NCBI GenBank assembly: GCA_017881645.1
Contig: JADGQQ010000014.1
Coordinates: 1 to 6,895, forward strand
From: Clostridia bacterium
GTDB taxonomy: Bacteria; Bacillota; Clostridia; Saccharofermentanales; Saccharofermentanaceae
Reading direction: 5' to 3'
Length of the DNA stretch: 6,895 bases
Part shown: in pieces, positions 1 through 5,417 of the stretch
How positions within the stretch are numbered: the first letter of the stretch is position 1
Layout: each line of letters opens with the position of its first letter
Notes under the pieces: model-generated
What the model was told of the DNA's origin: nothing
The model's input: only the letters and a program-made list of their open reading frames with translations
The model's database searches: none
Made by a program: the position numbers and the translations under genes

Positions 1-17
1 ATGCAGGACGGTTTTTT
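1..17 (+). terminator. possible right half of a terminator hairpin cut by the window edge
   Basis: The plus strand begins with a GC-rich GCAGGACGG segment followed by seven T residues (11-17). This looks like the 3' arm and U-tract of a terminator for a plus-strand gene to the left. On the minus strand the same bases read as an A-run followed by CCGTCCTGC, which would be the left arm of a terminator for the helicase transcript. The matching arm lies outside the window, so this is only a suggestion. Confidence 0.3.
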
Positions 18-44
18 TACTGGATTGATTCCAACGGAAGAAAA

Positions 45-2228
45 TTATACCGTGTCGGAACGCTTTTTGCGGGTTTTGGGCTTATCTGTTGCTTCAGCGC
101 TCTTCTTGGGGGCGTACGTCTTTTTTACTGGACGCGGCCCGTCGCCAACCGGTTTCTTTGCCGGACGGGGACTGTCGCTTAATGTTTTCTTCTCAGGACG
201 GGGTCCGTCTCCGTATGATTTTCTCTCCGGGCGAGGTCCGTCACCGTAGGTCTTTCTCTCCGGGCGGGGTCCGTCTCCGTAAGACTTTCTCTCCGGGCGG
301 GGTCCGTCTCCGTAAGACTTTCTCTCCGTACGGGGTCCGTCAGCGAAGCTTTTTCTCTCTGCAGGCGTACTGTCGCTAAAGAATTTTCTTTCAGGACCGG
401 CACTGTCGCCGTAGCTTCTTCTTTCGGAACGCGGTCCGTCGCTGAAGCTCTTTCTCTCGGGACGCGGTCCGTCGCTGAAGCTCTTTCTCTCGGGACGCGG
501 TCCGTCGCTGAAAGTTTTTTGGGAAGGAGCCGAGGCATCGCCCTGCGATTCCTTTTTAAGTTCTACATTTACAACTGTACGGCCGATTCTTTCCCTGTTC
601 GTCTTTTCGACGACCATTTCCGCCATATCGACAGGAACATCAACAAAAGTAAATTCATCGAATATTGCGATCGCACCAATAACTTTACCCGGAATATCTG
701 CATGTGAAGCTACAAACTGCACGATCTGGTTCGGACGGATCCGATCCTTAATACCTACATTAAGGAAAAGTCGCTGCATGCCCGCTTCAACTACCCGTCC
801 ATGATTTCTTGTATTCATCTCGGGAGCTCCGCCGTTCATTTCTCTGTTTCTTGTTCTTTTTGCATAATCTTCATACGGAACAACTTCTTCTACATCATCG
901 CGCTGAGAAAGAGATTCCCCGCACAGCTGCTTCAGAAGTGCTGCCGCCACATCCGTTGTCGTAAAGAACTGATCTTCATCTCCGGATACATTCAGACTCT
1001 CGGTATACTGATCAATGTAGTTGATATAATCCGCAAGATCTCCTTTTGCAAGGATTTTGCCTGTTCCGTCGAGAACACCTGTAATTCTGCTCTCCTGAAC
1101 ATTGCCAAGAGTCGGAATACTGGCACGGGTGATAGATGCCTTTACCGCATGCTGAATATTTTTCAGATCGATTATTTCACGGCCGACTACGAAGGTATAG
1201 GCCTTACCTGATTTTCCGGCACGGGCTGTACGGCCGACTCTGTGCACATAGTACTCGTCATCGGAAGGTAAGTCATAATTGAATACAACTTCAATATCGT
1301 CGACATCAATTCCTCGGGCTGCAACATCCGTTGCGACCAGAAGATCAAGCTTCCCTGAACGGAACTGTTTCATGACACGATCTCTGGATGCCTGTTTCAT
1401 ATCGCCGTGAAGCGCTTCGACAGAATATCCACGGGTATTGAGTTTGTCCGCAAGCTCATCCACACGACGTTTTGTGTTGCAGAAAACAAGTGCACGTGAG
1501 ACATTGCCGGCATCGATCAGACGGGACATGATTTCAACTTTATTCGATTCTCTGACTTCGATAAAGAATTGTTCAACTAGAGGAATCGTCATTTCCTTGG
1601 ATGCGATTTTTACATGAATCGGATCCTTCAGATAACGCTTTGTCAGTTCAACGATCGCTCTGGGCATCGTAGCGGAGAAGAATACCTTTTGTACGATTTC
1701 CGGTGTGGACTCGAGAATCGTATCAATATCCTCTTTGAATCCCATATTGAGCATTTCATCCGCTTCATCCAGAACGATTTTTTCCAGATGCTCCAAGCGG
1801 AGGGTTTTTCTTCTCATATGATCCATAACACGACCCGGCGTTCCGACAATAATCTGCGGTTTGCGCTTCAGGGCCATGATCTGACGGTCAATCGGCTGGC
1901 CGCCGTATACGGCAACAATGCGAACGCCCTCTTTGTATTTGGCTACATTATGCAGTTCTTCTGCAATTTGAATCGCAAGTTCTCTGGTTGGAGACAAAAT
2001 CAGCGTCTGAATGTGGTTGGACTCCGGATCGACTGAATCGATTACGGGAATACCGAATGCACAGGTCTTTCCTGTACCGGTTTGCGCCTGCCCGAGTAAA
2101 TCCCTGCTTTCAAGGATATGCGGGATCGTTTCCGCTTGAATCGGCGTGGCCTCTTCAAACCCCATGTCGGACAATGCTCTGAGAATCTCCTCAGAAATGG
2201 GAAGGGACGAGAATGAAAATTCGTTCAT
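45..2228 (-). CDS. DEAD-box ATP-dependent RNA helicase with DbpA-type RNA-binding domain and 11-residue repeat tail (DeaD/CsdA-CshA type)
   Basis: This 727-residue protein is predicted to unwind or remodel RNA duplexes using ATP, acting in the cytoplasm on ribosome assembly, mRNA turnover or cold adaptation. All core motifs are visible: Q motif around 23-31, motif I AQTGTGKT at 48-55, PTREL 80-84, TPGR 130-133, DEAD 154-157, SAT 185-187, motif IV around 247-252, ATDVAARGID at 299-308 and HRVGRTAR 329-336. Residues about 477-558 match the DbpA C-terminal RNA-binding fold (pattern RLFLNVG, then IGAIAIFDEFTFVDVP). Residues 571-702 are twelve tandem 11-residue units, followed by a lysine-rich end. 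The total length exceeds typical CshA (about 500) because of this tail. The ATG start has AGGAG (2233-2237) four bases upstream. It follows the DeoR-type gene by 46 nt and no promoter is evident between them, so co-transcription is likely. Family assignment is secure; DeaD versus CshA naming is not, so no symbol is given. Confidence 0.95.
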   Translation of the reverse strand: MNEFSFSSLPISEEILRALSDMGFEEATPIQAETIPHILESRDLLGQAQTGTGKTCAFGIPVIDSVDPESNHIQTLILSPTRELAIQIAEELHNVAKYKEGVRIVAVYGGQPIDRQIMALKRKPQIIVGTPGRVMDHMRRKTLRLEHLEKIVLDEADEMLNMGFKEDIDTILESTPEIVQKVFFSATMPRAIVELTKRYLKDPIHVKIASKEMTIPLVEQFFIEVRESNKVEIMSRLIDAGNVSRALVFCNTKRRVDELADKLNTRGYSVEALHGDMKQASRDRVMKQFRSGKLDLLVATDVAARGIDVDDIEVVFNYDLPSDDEYYVHRVGRTARAGKSGKAYTFVVGREIIDLKNIQHAVKASITRASIPTLGNVQESRITGVLDGTGKILAKGDLADYINYIDQYTESLNVSGDEDQFFTTTDVAAALLKQLCGESLSQRDDVEEVVPYEDYAKRTRNREMNGGAPEMNTRNHGRVVEAGMQRLFLNVGIKDRIRPNQIVQFVASHADIPGKVIGAIAIFDEFTFVDVPVDMAEMVVEKTNRERIGRTVVNVELKKESQGDASAPSQKTFSDGPRPERKSFSDGPRPERKSFSDGPRSERRSYGDSAGPERKFFSDSTPAERKSFADGPRTERKSYGDGPRPERKSYGDGPRPERKTYGDGPRPERKSYGDGPRPEKKTLSDSPRPAKKPVGDGPRPVKKTYAPKKSAEATDKPKTRKKRSDTV
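123..518 (-). repeat. 33-bp tandem repeat array encoding twelve 11-residue units in the helicase tail
   Basis: The array encodes units of the form K-S-[FY]-[SG]-D-G-P-R-P-E-R, twelve in a row (helicase residues 571-702), with a partial thirteenth beginning KTY. Units 1-3 and 7-10 are nearly identical at the protein level, while units 4, 5, 11 and 12 are diverged. At DNA level, plus-strand 261-293 and 294-326 are identical 33-mers, and the sequence starting near 431 recurs exactly 33 bp later. This pattern suggests recent slippage or unequal recombination in two patches of an older array. The tail is basic and proline-, glycine- and arginine-rich, lacks bulky hydrophobic residues, and is expected to be disordered and RNA-binding, like RGG tails of other DEAD-box proteins; that function is inference. 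Confidence 0.95.
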
Positions 2229-2274
2229 TTTTCTCCTGACTTACTGAAGTCGATCTTCTGCCGCTTCAGCACTC

Positions 2275-3072
2275 TTATGAATTTGGGTTTTGGTCGTCCA
2301 TCTGCGCAACAATTAACTCAATGCCCGCCTCACGGATTTTGTGAATCTGTTCCGGTGCGATGCCGGAATCGGTTATAAGAACATCTACCTGCTCGCTCGG
2401 AATGAAAGACGAAGTCGAATCATTGCACAGTTTGCTGGAATCCAGCAGTGCAATTCTTCGTCTGCATTTTTCAGCAAACCGGCGCTTGAGTTCGAGTTCA
2501 TAGAAATTGTTACCCGTAAGTCCAGCTGCAAGGGAAAAACCGTTGCCGGAGACAAAATAACTGTCTCCGCTGATTTTTCTCAGCATATCCTCACATAAAA
2601 GGCCCTCGATGGCTCCGGAGTGGGAACGCAGGACACCACCAACCATAACGGTCTTAAAATTACTATAGCGTTGAATCTCCATGGCAGTATGAATGCCATT
2701 GGTCACTATTGTCAAGTTTTCCAGGTGATTTATAAAAGGAATCATGTAAAAAGTTGTAGAACTAGCATCGATAAATATTGTTTCACCGTCGGAAACGAGT
2801 TTTGCAGCCGCTCTTCCGATCGCCATTTTTTCAGCTACGTGCATGACACTGCGTCTCATGTAGTTCTCATTCGGAGAAGACAATCTACCCGGATCAGCCA
2901 GCGCAGCACCGCCGTGATACCGTACGATCGCTCCGTCTCTGTCCATTTCCCTTAAATCACTTCGAATCGTGGCTCCGGTTACTCCAAGCTTCGATTCAAG
3001 TTCACCTGTTGTGACCTGTCCTTCCTTCTCAAGAAGTTCCAGTATTTTTTTACGTCTTTCCAGATTAATCAT
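2275..3072 (-). CDS. DeoR/GlpR-family transcriptional repressor
   Basis: This 265-residue protein is a DNA-binding regulator of the DeoR family, whose members usually repress sugar-use genes and respond to a phosphorylated sugar. The N-terminal winged helix-turn-helix spans about residues 1-58, with the family signature VTGATIRSDLREMDRDG at 31-47 as recognition region and a wing ending RYHGGAAL. The C-terminal DeoRC sensor domain (about 75-240) shows the expected landmarks: IDASSTTFYM 101-110, TNG 124-126, GG 145-146, GN-GFS-GLT region 176-187, and DSSKLC 211-216. The frame is open up to a TTG at 3084, but GGAGG (3078-3082) lies inside that extension and five bases before the ATG at 3072, so the ATG is the real start. 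No sugar operon adjoins it; the next co-directional gene is the RNA helicase 46 nt downstream. Effector and targets cannot be read from sequence. Confidence 0.93.
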   Translation of the reverse strand: MINLERRKKILELLEKEGQVTTGELESKLGVTGATIRSDLREMDRDGAIVRYHGGAALADPGRLSSPNENYMRRSVMHVAEKMAIGRAAAKLVSDGETIFIDASSTTFYMIPFINHLENLTIVTNGIHTAMEIQRYSNFKTVMVGGVLRSHSGAIEGLLCEDMLRKISGDSYFVSGNGFSLAAGLTGNNFYELELKRRFAEKCRRRIALLDSSKLCNDSTSSFIPSEQVDVLITDSGIAPEQIHKIREAGIELIVAQMDDQNPNS

Positions 3073-3077
3073 GTATG

Positions 3078-3082
3078 CCTCC
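3078..3082 (-). promoter_or_regulatory. Shine-Dalgarno site fixing the DeoR-type start
   Basis: GGAGG on the minus strand, followed by a 5-nt spacer and ATG at 3072. It overlaps the codons of the longer TTG-initiated frame (start 3084), which argues against that upstream start. Confidence 0.85.
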
Positions 3083-3130
3083 AACTATGGCGTCAATAAA
3101 TGTCCTTTTGATTGTTTTATGTCATTTTCG

Positions 3131-3140
3131 TTTTTGTTTC
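3131..3140 (-). promoter_or_regulatory. candidate operator copy 1 (downstream of transcription start)
   Basis: GAAACAAAAA on the minus strand, placed at the predicted transcription start of the DeoR-type gene. An identical 10-mer lies 53 bp away at 3184-3193, upstream of the -35 box. The position would suit autoregulation by the encoded repressor, as is common in the DeoR family, but the sequence is A-rich and the assignment is inferred. Confidence 0.4.
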
Positions 3141-3147
3141 GCAGCAT

Positions 3148-3176
3148 ATCCTAACAATCTATTTTCGAATTGTCAA
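3148..3176 (-). promoter_or_regulatory. sigma-A type promoter of the DeoR-helicase unit
   Basis: The -35 box TTGACA (3171-3176) is a perfect consensus. A 17-bp spacer leads to the -10 box TAGGAT (3148-3153), which matches TATAAT at four of six positions. Transcription would start near 3141 and give a leader of about 70 nt before the ATG at 3072. Confidence 0.75.
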
Positions 3177-3183
3177 CAAATGA

Positions 3184-3193
3184 TTTTTGTTTC
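3184..3193 (-). promoter_or_regulatory. candidate operator copy 2 (upstream of -35)
   Basis: Second exact copy of GAAACAAAAA, eight bases upstream of the TTGACA box. The start-to-start distance of 53 bp from copy 1 is close to five helical turns, so both copies would face the same side of the DNA and could be bridged by an oligomeric repressor. This is inferred from position only. Confidence 0.4.
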
Positions 3194-3287
3194 CATAACT
3201 TTTCCTTTTTGCAGCGGGCAGGATTTATCATATGAAAACAGGATTGCGACGCGTTACGATGGAATATTGCTTGTGCATGCAGGACAC

Positions 3288-3319
3288 AAAAAAACCCTGC
3301 GACCTGCGTCACAGGGTTT
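3288..3319 (-). terminator. Rho-independent terminator of the tRNA-Gln gene
   Basis: On the minus strand a 12-bp stem (3308-3319 with 3292-3303, including one T-G wobble) closes a 4-nt GCAG loop (3304-3307) and runs into seven T residues (3288-3294). It begins 9 nt after the CCA end of the tRNA. Confidence 0.92.
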
Positions 3320-3327
3320 CTCTATTC

Positions 3328-3401
3328 TGGCTGCCGAACTAGGATTTGAACCCAGACAAACTGCTCCAGAGGCAGTCGTGCTACCGTTACACAATTCGGC
3401 A
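3328..3401 (-). tRNA. tRNA-Gln, anticodon CUG
   Basis: This 74-nt cloverleaf reads CAG glutamine codons. All parts can be traced on the minus strand. The acceptor arms TGCCGAA and TTCGGCA pair perfectly over 7 bp, the discriminator is G, and CCA is encoded. The D stem is GTGT/GCAC with a GG-containing loop, and the anticodon stem is ACTGC/GCAGT around the loop CTCTGGA, giving anticodon CTG after the invariant T33. The variable loop is 4 nt, and the T arm CTGGG/CCTAG carries a TTCAAAT loop. The weak U1-A72 closing pair and G73 are typical glutamine identity elements. It stands alone, with its own promoter and terminator. An open frame runs through it but is not a gene. Confidence 0.96.
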
Positions 3402-3456
3402 AAGCCAACATGGTCCGCGTGCTCTGGACACAAACGATGCGTAACCAACGGAGAAA

Positions 3457-3485
3457 AGTATATCAAATGATTCCTGTATACGCAA
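3457..3485 (-). promoter_or_regulatory. sigma-A type promoter of tRNA-Gln
   Basis: The -35 box TTGCGT (3480-3485) and -10 box TATACT (3457-3462) are separated by exactly 17 bp. Transcription would begin near 3450, leaving a 5' leader of about 50 nt for removal by RNase P before the mature end at 3401. Confidence 0.75.
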
Positions 3486-3577
3486 GAGTGTTATGACAAC
3501 TTCCCGGACGGGATGAAGAGACAACGTATCCGGCCGCATTTCTGCTTATCGGTACGTTTTCGACTTTCCGTCTCCGG

Positions 3578-3606
3578 TTGACATTAAGGTATTCCGGTTT
3601 CATAAT
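3578..3606 (+). promoter_or_regulatory. sigma-A type promoter of the DUF4349 lipoprotein gene
   Basis: The -35 box is a perfect TTGACA (3578-3583), followed by a 17-bp spacer and -10 box CATAAT (3601-3606, five of six matches). The predicted start near 3613 leaves a very short leader of about 20 nt containing only the ribosome binding site. TCCGGTT occurs at 3573-3579 and again at 3593-3599, overlapping the -35 edge and the spacer, and could be a regulator site. Confidence 0.8.
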
Positions 3607-3617
3607 TTAATTATTTG

Positions 3618-3624
3618 AAGGAGG
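3618..3624 (+). promoter_or_regulatory. Shine-Dalgarno site fixing the DUF4349 start
   Basis: AAGGAGG followed by an 8-nt spacer and ATG at 3633. A longer frame could start at TTG 3615, but that codon lies upstream of this site and almost on the predicted transcription start, so the ATG is preferred. An out-of-frame ATG at 3628 is too close to the site to be used. Confidence 0.85.
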
Positions 3625-3632
3625 AATATGCT

Positions 3633-4580
3633 ATGTTAAAAAAAATAAAGTATTTCGTCATTGTTTCGGCAATTCTACTTGTTCTGGCAACCGGCTGTTC
3701 ATCTAAACAAAGCGCCAGAAACCTGTCTGTCGCTGATGAGGCTTCACCTTCCGGAACGATACAATCGGACAGTAAAACTCCCGCATCCTATGACGGTACA
3801 ACTGTGGATACGAACGGTGCAGTGCCCAATATGGATGTCGGTAATGCCGATGAGTCCGGAAAGAAAATTATTTTTACCGTAAATATGAATCTTGAAGTCG
3901 CCGACACCGCTCTTACAATGGACGATCTCACTGCGAGCGCAGTAGCGTTAGGCGGATATGTTGCAGATTCTTCATTTTCGCAGCAGGATACAGCATCAAT
4001 CGGATCCATTTCACTTCGGATTCCTCCCGACAAATTGAAGGAGTTTACACAGGAAGTGGGTACTCTCGGAAAAATACTTCACTCAGAAATGAGTTCTCAG
4101 GACGTAACGGATCAGTATTATGATGTTCAGTCACGCTTAACAAATGCAGAAGCGCAGGAAACGCAGCTTCTAGCTATTATGGGACAAGCCGTCAAGATAG
4201 ATGATATTCTCGCCGTTCGATCTGAATTGAACAGCGTGCAGGAGGAAATCGAGGTCTTGAAGGGGCAGATCCGGTTAATGGACAATCAAGTCGGGTATTC
4301 AACCGTCATCATTTCAATTGCGCAGACGGTCATTCCATCCTCTCCGGAAGTTGATCCGAACAAAGGCGTCGTTGCACGATGGAGTTTTGAATATGTATGG
4401 CAGAGTATTCAGAAAGGTTTCACCAACAGCGGCAGTTTCACTTTAAATGCAATTGGTGCCATATTTATCGTCCTCAGTTATCTCATCGTTCCGCTCATTC
4501 TCATCGGCGGCGTTGTTGTCGGAACTATCTGTATCGTTCGACTGATTACAAAACGGCACAACAGGAAAAAGAAGCAATAG
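3633..4580 (+). CDS. DUF4349 domain lipoprotein with C-terminal membrane anchor
   Basis: This 315-residue protein is exported and anchored at the cell surface; its biochemical role is unknown. Residues 1-21 form a lipoprotein signal peptide (lysines, then a hydrophobic stretch, then LATGC with C22 as the lipidated cysteine). Residues 23-75 are a low-complexity S/T/D/G-rich linker. From about 77 the sequence follows the DUF4349 pattern: a strand region KIIFTVNMNLEV, GGYVADSS, SISLRIPPDKL at 125-135, SSQDVTDQYYDVQSRL at 154-169, an Arg/Glu-rich coiled coil to about 215, then MDNQVGYSTV. A long hydrophobic segment at about 272-306 is a transmembrane helix, ending in a basic tail KRHNRKKKQ that should be cytoplasmic. 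The gene has its own promoter and terminator, converges on the glycosylase gene, and appears monocistronic. The family is confidently recognised; the function is not known. Confidence 0.92.
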   Translation: MLKKIKYFVIVSAILLVLATGCSSKQSARNLSVADEASPSGTIQSDSKTPASYDGTTVDTNGAVPNMDVGNADESGKKIIFTVNMNLEVADTALTMDDLTASAVALGGYVADSSFSQQDTASIGSISLRIPPDKLKEFTQEVGTLGKILHSEMSSQDVTDQYYDVQSRLTNAEAQETQLLAIMGQAVKIDDILAVRSELNSVQEEIEVLKGQIRLMDNQVGYSTVIISIAQTVIPSSPEVDPNKGVVARWSFEYVWQSIQKGFTNSGSFTLNAIGAIFIVLSYLIVPLILIGGVVVGTICIVRLITKRHNRKKKQ

Positions 4581-4603
4581 GACTTTCAATCATTGAATCG
4601 AGT

Positions 4604-4643
4604 AAAGACCGGCTGGAGAGTTCTCCTGCCGGTCTTTTTGTTT
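4604..4643 (+). terminator. Rho-independent terminator of the DUF4349 gene
   Basis: The outer stem is 10 bp (4604-4613 with 4628-4637), then a T-T mismatch, an inner 5-bp stem GGAGA/TCTCC and a 2-nt loop. The 3' arm continues into a T-rich tail to 4643. It starts 24 nt after the stop codon. On the opposite strand the hairpin lacks a proper T-run, so it is at best a weak terminator for the convergent glycosylase transcript. Confidence 0.93.
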
Positions 4644-4644
4644 G

Positions 4645-4725
4645 TTAGATCAAACCTGCTAAATGAACAGATACGTTCTTGTTCTTCATAATTCCGCGAA
4701 TCATCATTGCGCCCATACCGCCCAT
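4645..4725 (-). CDS. possible Met-rich micropeptide, unsupported (26 residues)
   Basis: A 26-residue open frame starts MGGMGAMMIRGIM and ends HLAGLI, lying just downstream of the glycosylase stop on the same strand and against the DUF4349 terminator. The composition (five Met in the first 13 residues, then a basic KNK stretch) is unusual and not obviously a shadow of a coding gene. However, no Shine-Dalgarno sequence lies at the right distance from the ATG at 4725. It may be chance or a remnant. I do not recognise it. Confidence 0.15.
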   Translation of the reverse strand: MGGMGAMMIRGIMKNKNVSVHLAGLI

Positions 4726-4751
4726 TTTCAGGTGATGAAGTGATTTCTGCC

Positions 4752-5357
4752 TTATCCTCTGCCGGCCGGCATGTCCGGATCCAAAGAAAGCGGCTCCATG
4801 AAACCCAGTTCTTCCATCTTTTTCCGAACAAGACCCATATCCTGCCAAAGGGTAATCCTTTCGCGATTGTTGCGCAAAATGTAGGCTGGATGATAGGTCG
4901 GCATAATCAGATACTTGGATTTTTCAATCCAGTTTCCGCGTGCCTTACTGATGGGTTCGTCCGGATTCAGAAAATATTTGTATGCCGTACTTCCAAGAAG
5001 AACGATGACTTTCGGTTTTGCAAATCGAATTTGCTTTGCCAGGAGCGGCATGCAGCATTTTGCCTCGTCCCGTGTCGGAATCCGGTTTTCGGGCGGACGG
5101 CACTTGACGATATTGCATATATGATAATCTTTCGGAGTAAACCCGTAAGCTTCCAGCAGAAGATTCAGAAGACGTCCGGCCTGCCCGACAAACGGCTCGC
5201 CCTGATCATCCTCGTGCGCACCCGGGCCTTCTCCGACAAACATGAGGGGCGCTTCAATTGCACCTCGATAAATAACGACATTCTTACGTGAGGAAGAAAG
5301 ACTGCAATTTGTGCAGTGTCTGCACTCATCAACAAAATCCGGCCATGTATAGTCCAA
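4752..5357 (-). CDS. family 4 uracil-DNA glycosylase (4Fe-4S type)
   Basis: This 201-residue enzyme removes uracil from DNA to start base-excision repair of deaminated cytosine. The motifs are clear: GEGPGAHED at 42-50 with FVGQAG 56-61 forms the active-site region, NIVKCRPPENR at 82-92 is family-typical, and HPAYILRN at 156-163 carries the DNA-contact histidine H156. The iron-sulfur ligands are expected to be C15 and C18 in the N-terminal CxxC, C86 in KCRPP, and C101 or C102. Length is normal for the family. The start is a TTG, supported by AGGTGA (5364-5369) six bases upstream and by an in-frame TGA just before it. No suitable ATG precedes the first conserved cysteines in this frame. It lies 60 nt behind the sensor kinase gene on the same strand and may be read from that operon or from its own weak promoter. 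Older annotations call such proteins phage SPO1 DNA polymerase-related. Confidence 0.93.
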   Translation of the reverse strand: MDYTWPDFVDECRHCTNCSLSSSRKNVVIYRGAIEAPLMFVGEGPGAHEDDQGEPFVGQAGRLLNLLLEAYGFTPKDYHICNIVKCRPPENRIPTRDEAKCCMPLLAKQIRFAKPKVIVLLGSTAYKYFLNPDEPISKARGNWIEKSKYLIMPTYHPAYILRNNRERITLWQDMGLVRKKMEELGFMEPLSLDPDMPAGRG

Positions 5358-5363
5358 ATCAAA

Positions 5364-5369
5364 TCACCT
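5364..5369 (-). promoter_or_regulatory. Shine-Dalgarno site supporting a TTG start
   Basis: AGGTGA on the minus strand, six bases before the TTG at 5357. An in-frame TGA overlaps this site, which rules out an upstream start for the glycosylase. Confidence 0.7.
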
Positions 5370-5385
5370 GCCTTGTCTTAAGTAG

Positions 5386-5395
5386 ATTATCACAA
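5386..5395 (-). promoter_or_regulatory. possible weak promoter (extended -10) for the glycosylase gene
   Basis: GATAAT (5386-5391) preceded by TG one base upstream forms an extended -10 element between the kinase stop and the glycosylase start. No convincing -35 box is found 17 bp upstream, so this is tentative. If used, transcription would start near 5380. Confidence 0.3.
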
Positions 5396-5417
5396 GTTCA
5401 TGCTTCGCACATAAAAT

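Noticed and set aside
179..538. Repetitive open frame of about 119 codons on the minus strand, plus similar plus-strand frames at 1-249 and 89-379
   Set aside because: A 33-bp period keeps other frames open through the helicase repeat array. They have no ribosome binding site and their repeats are just frame-shifted copies of the real tail.
3073..3084. Upstream TTG start adding four residues to the DeoR-type protein
   Set aside because: The Shine-Dalgarno GGAGG lies within these codons, at correct distance for the ATG at 3072 instead.
3194..3287. Stretch between the tRNA terminator and the DeoR-type promoter examined for a second tRNA or small RNA
   Set aside because: No cloverleaf, hairpin with T-run or promoter pair was found; it appears to be plain spacer.
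3254..3466. Minus-strand open frame of 70 codons
   Set aside because: It runs through the tRNA-Gln gene and its terminator; the cloverleaf fully explains the sequence.
3495..3520. Imperfect inverted sequence around CTTCCCGGACGGGATGAAG between the two divergent promoters
   Set aside because: The stem is short and interrupted, has no T-run, and does not sit at a promoter or gene end; no role can be supported.
3615..3632. Upstream TTG start adding six residues to the DUF4349 protein
   Set aside because: It lies upstream of AAGGAGG and next to the predicted transcription start; the ATG at 3633 is properly spaced.
4707..5291. 194-codon plus-strand open frame opposite the glycosylase gene
   Set aside because: The opposite strand encodes a full family 4 uracil-DNA glycosylase with all motifs; this frame has no recognisable domain and is an antisense shadow.
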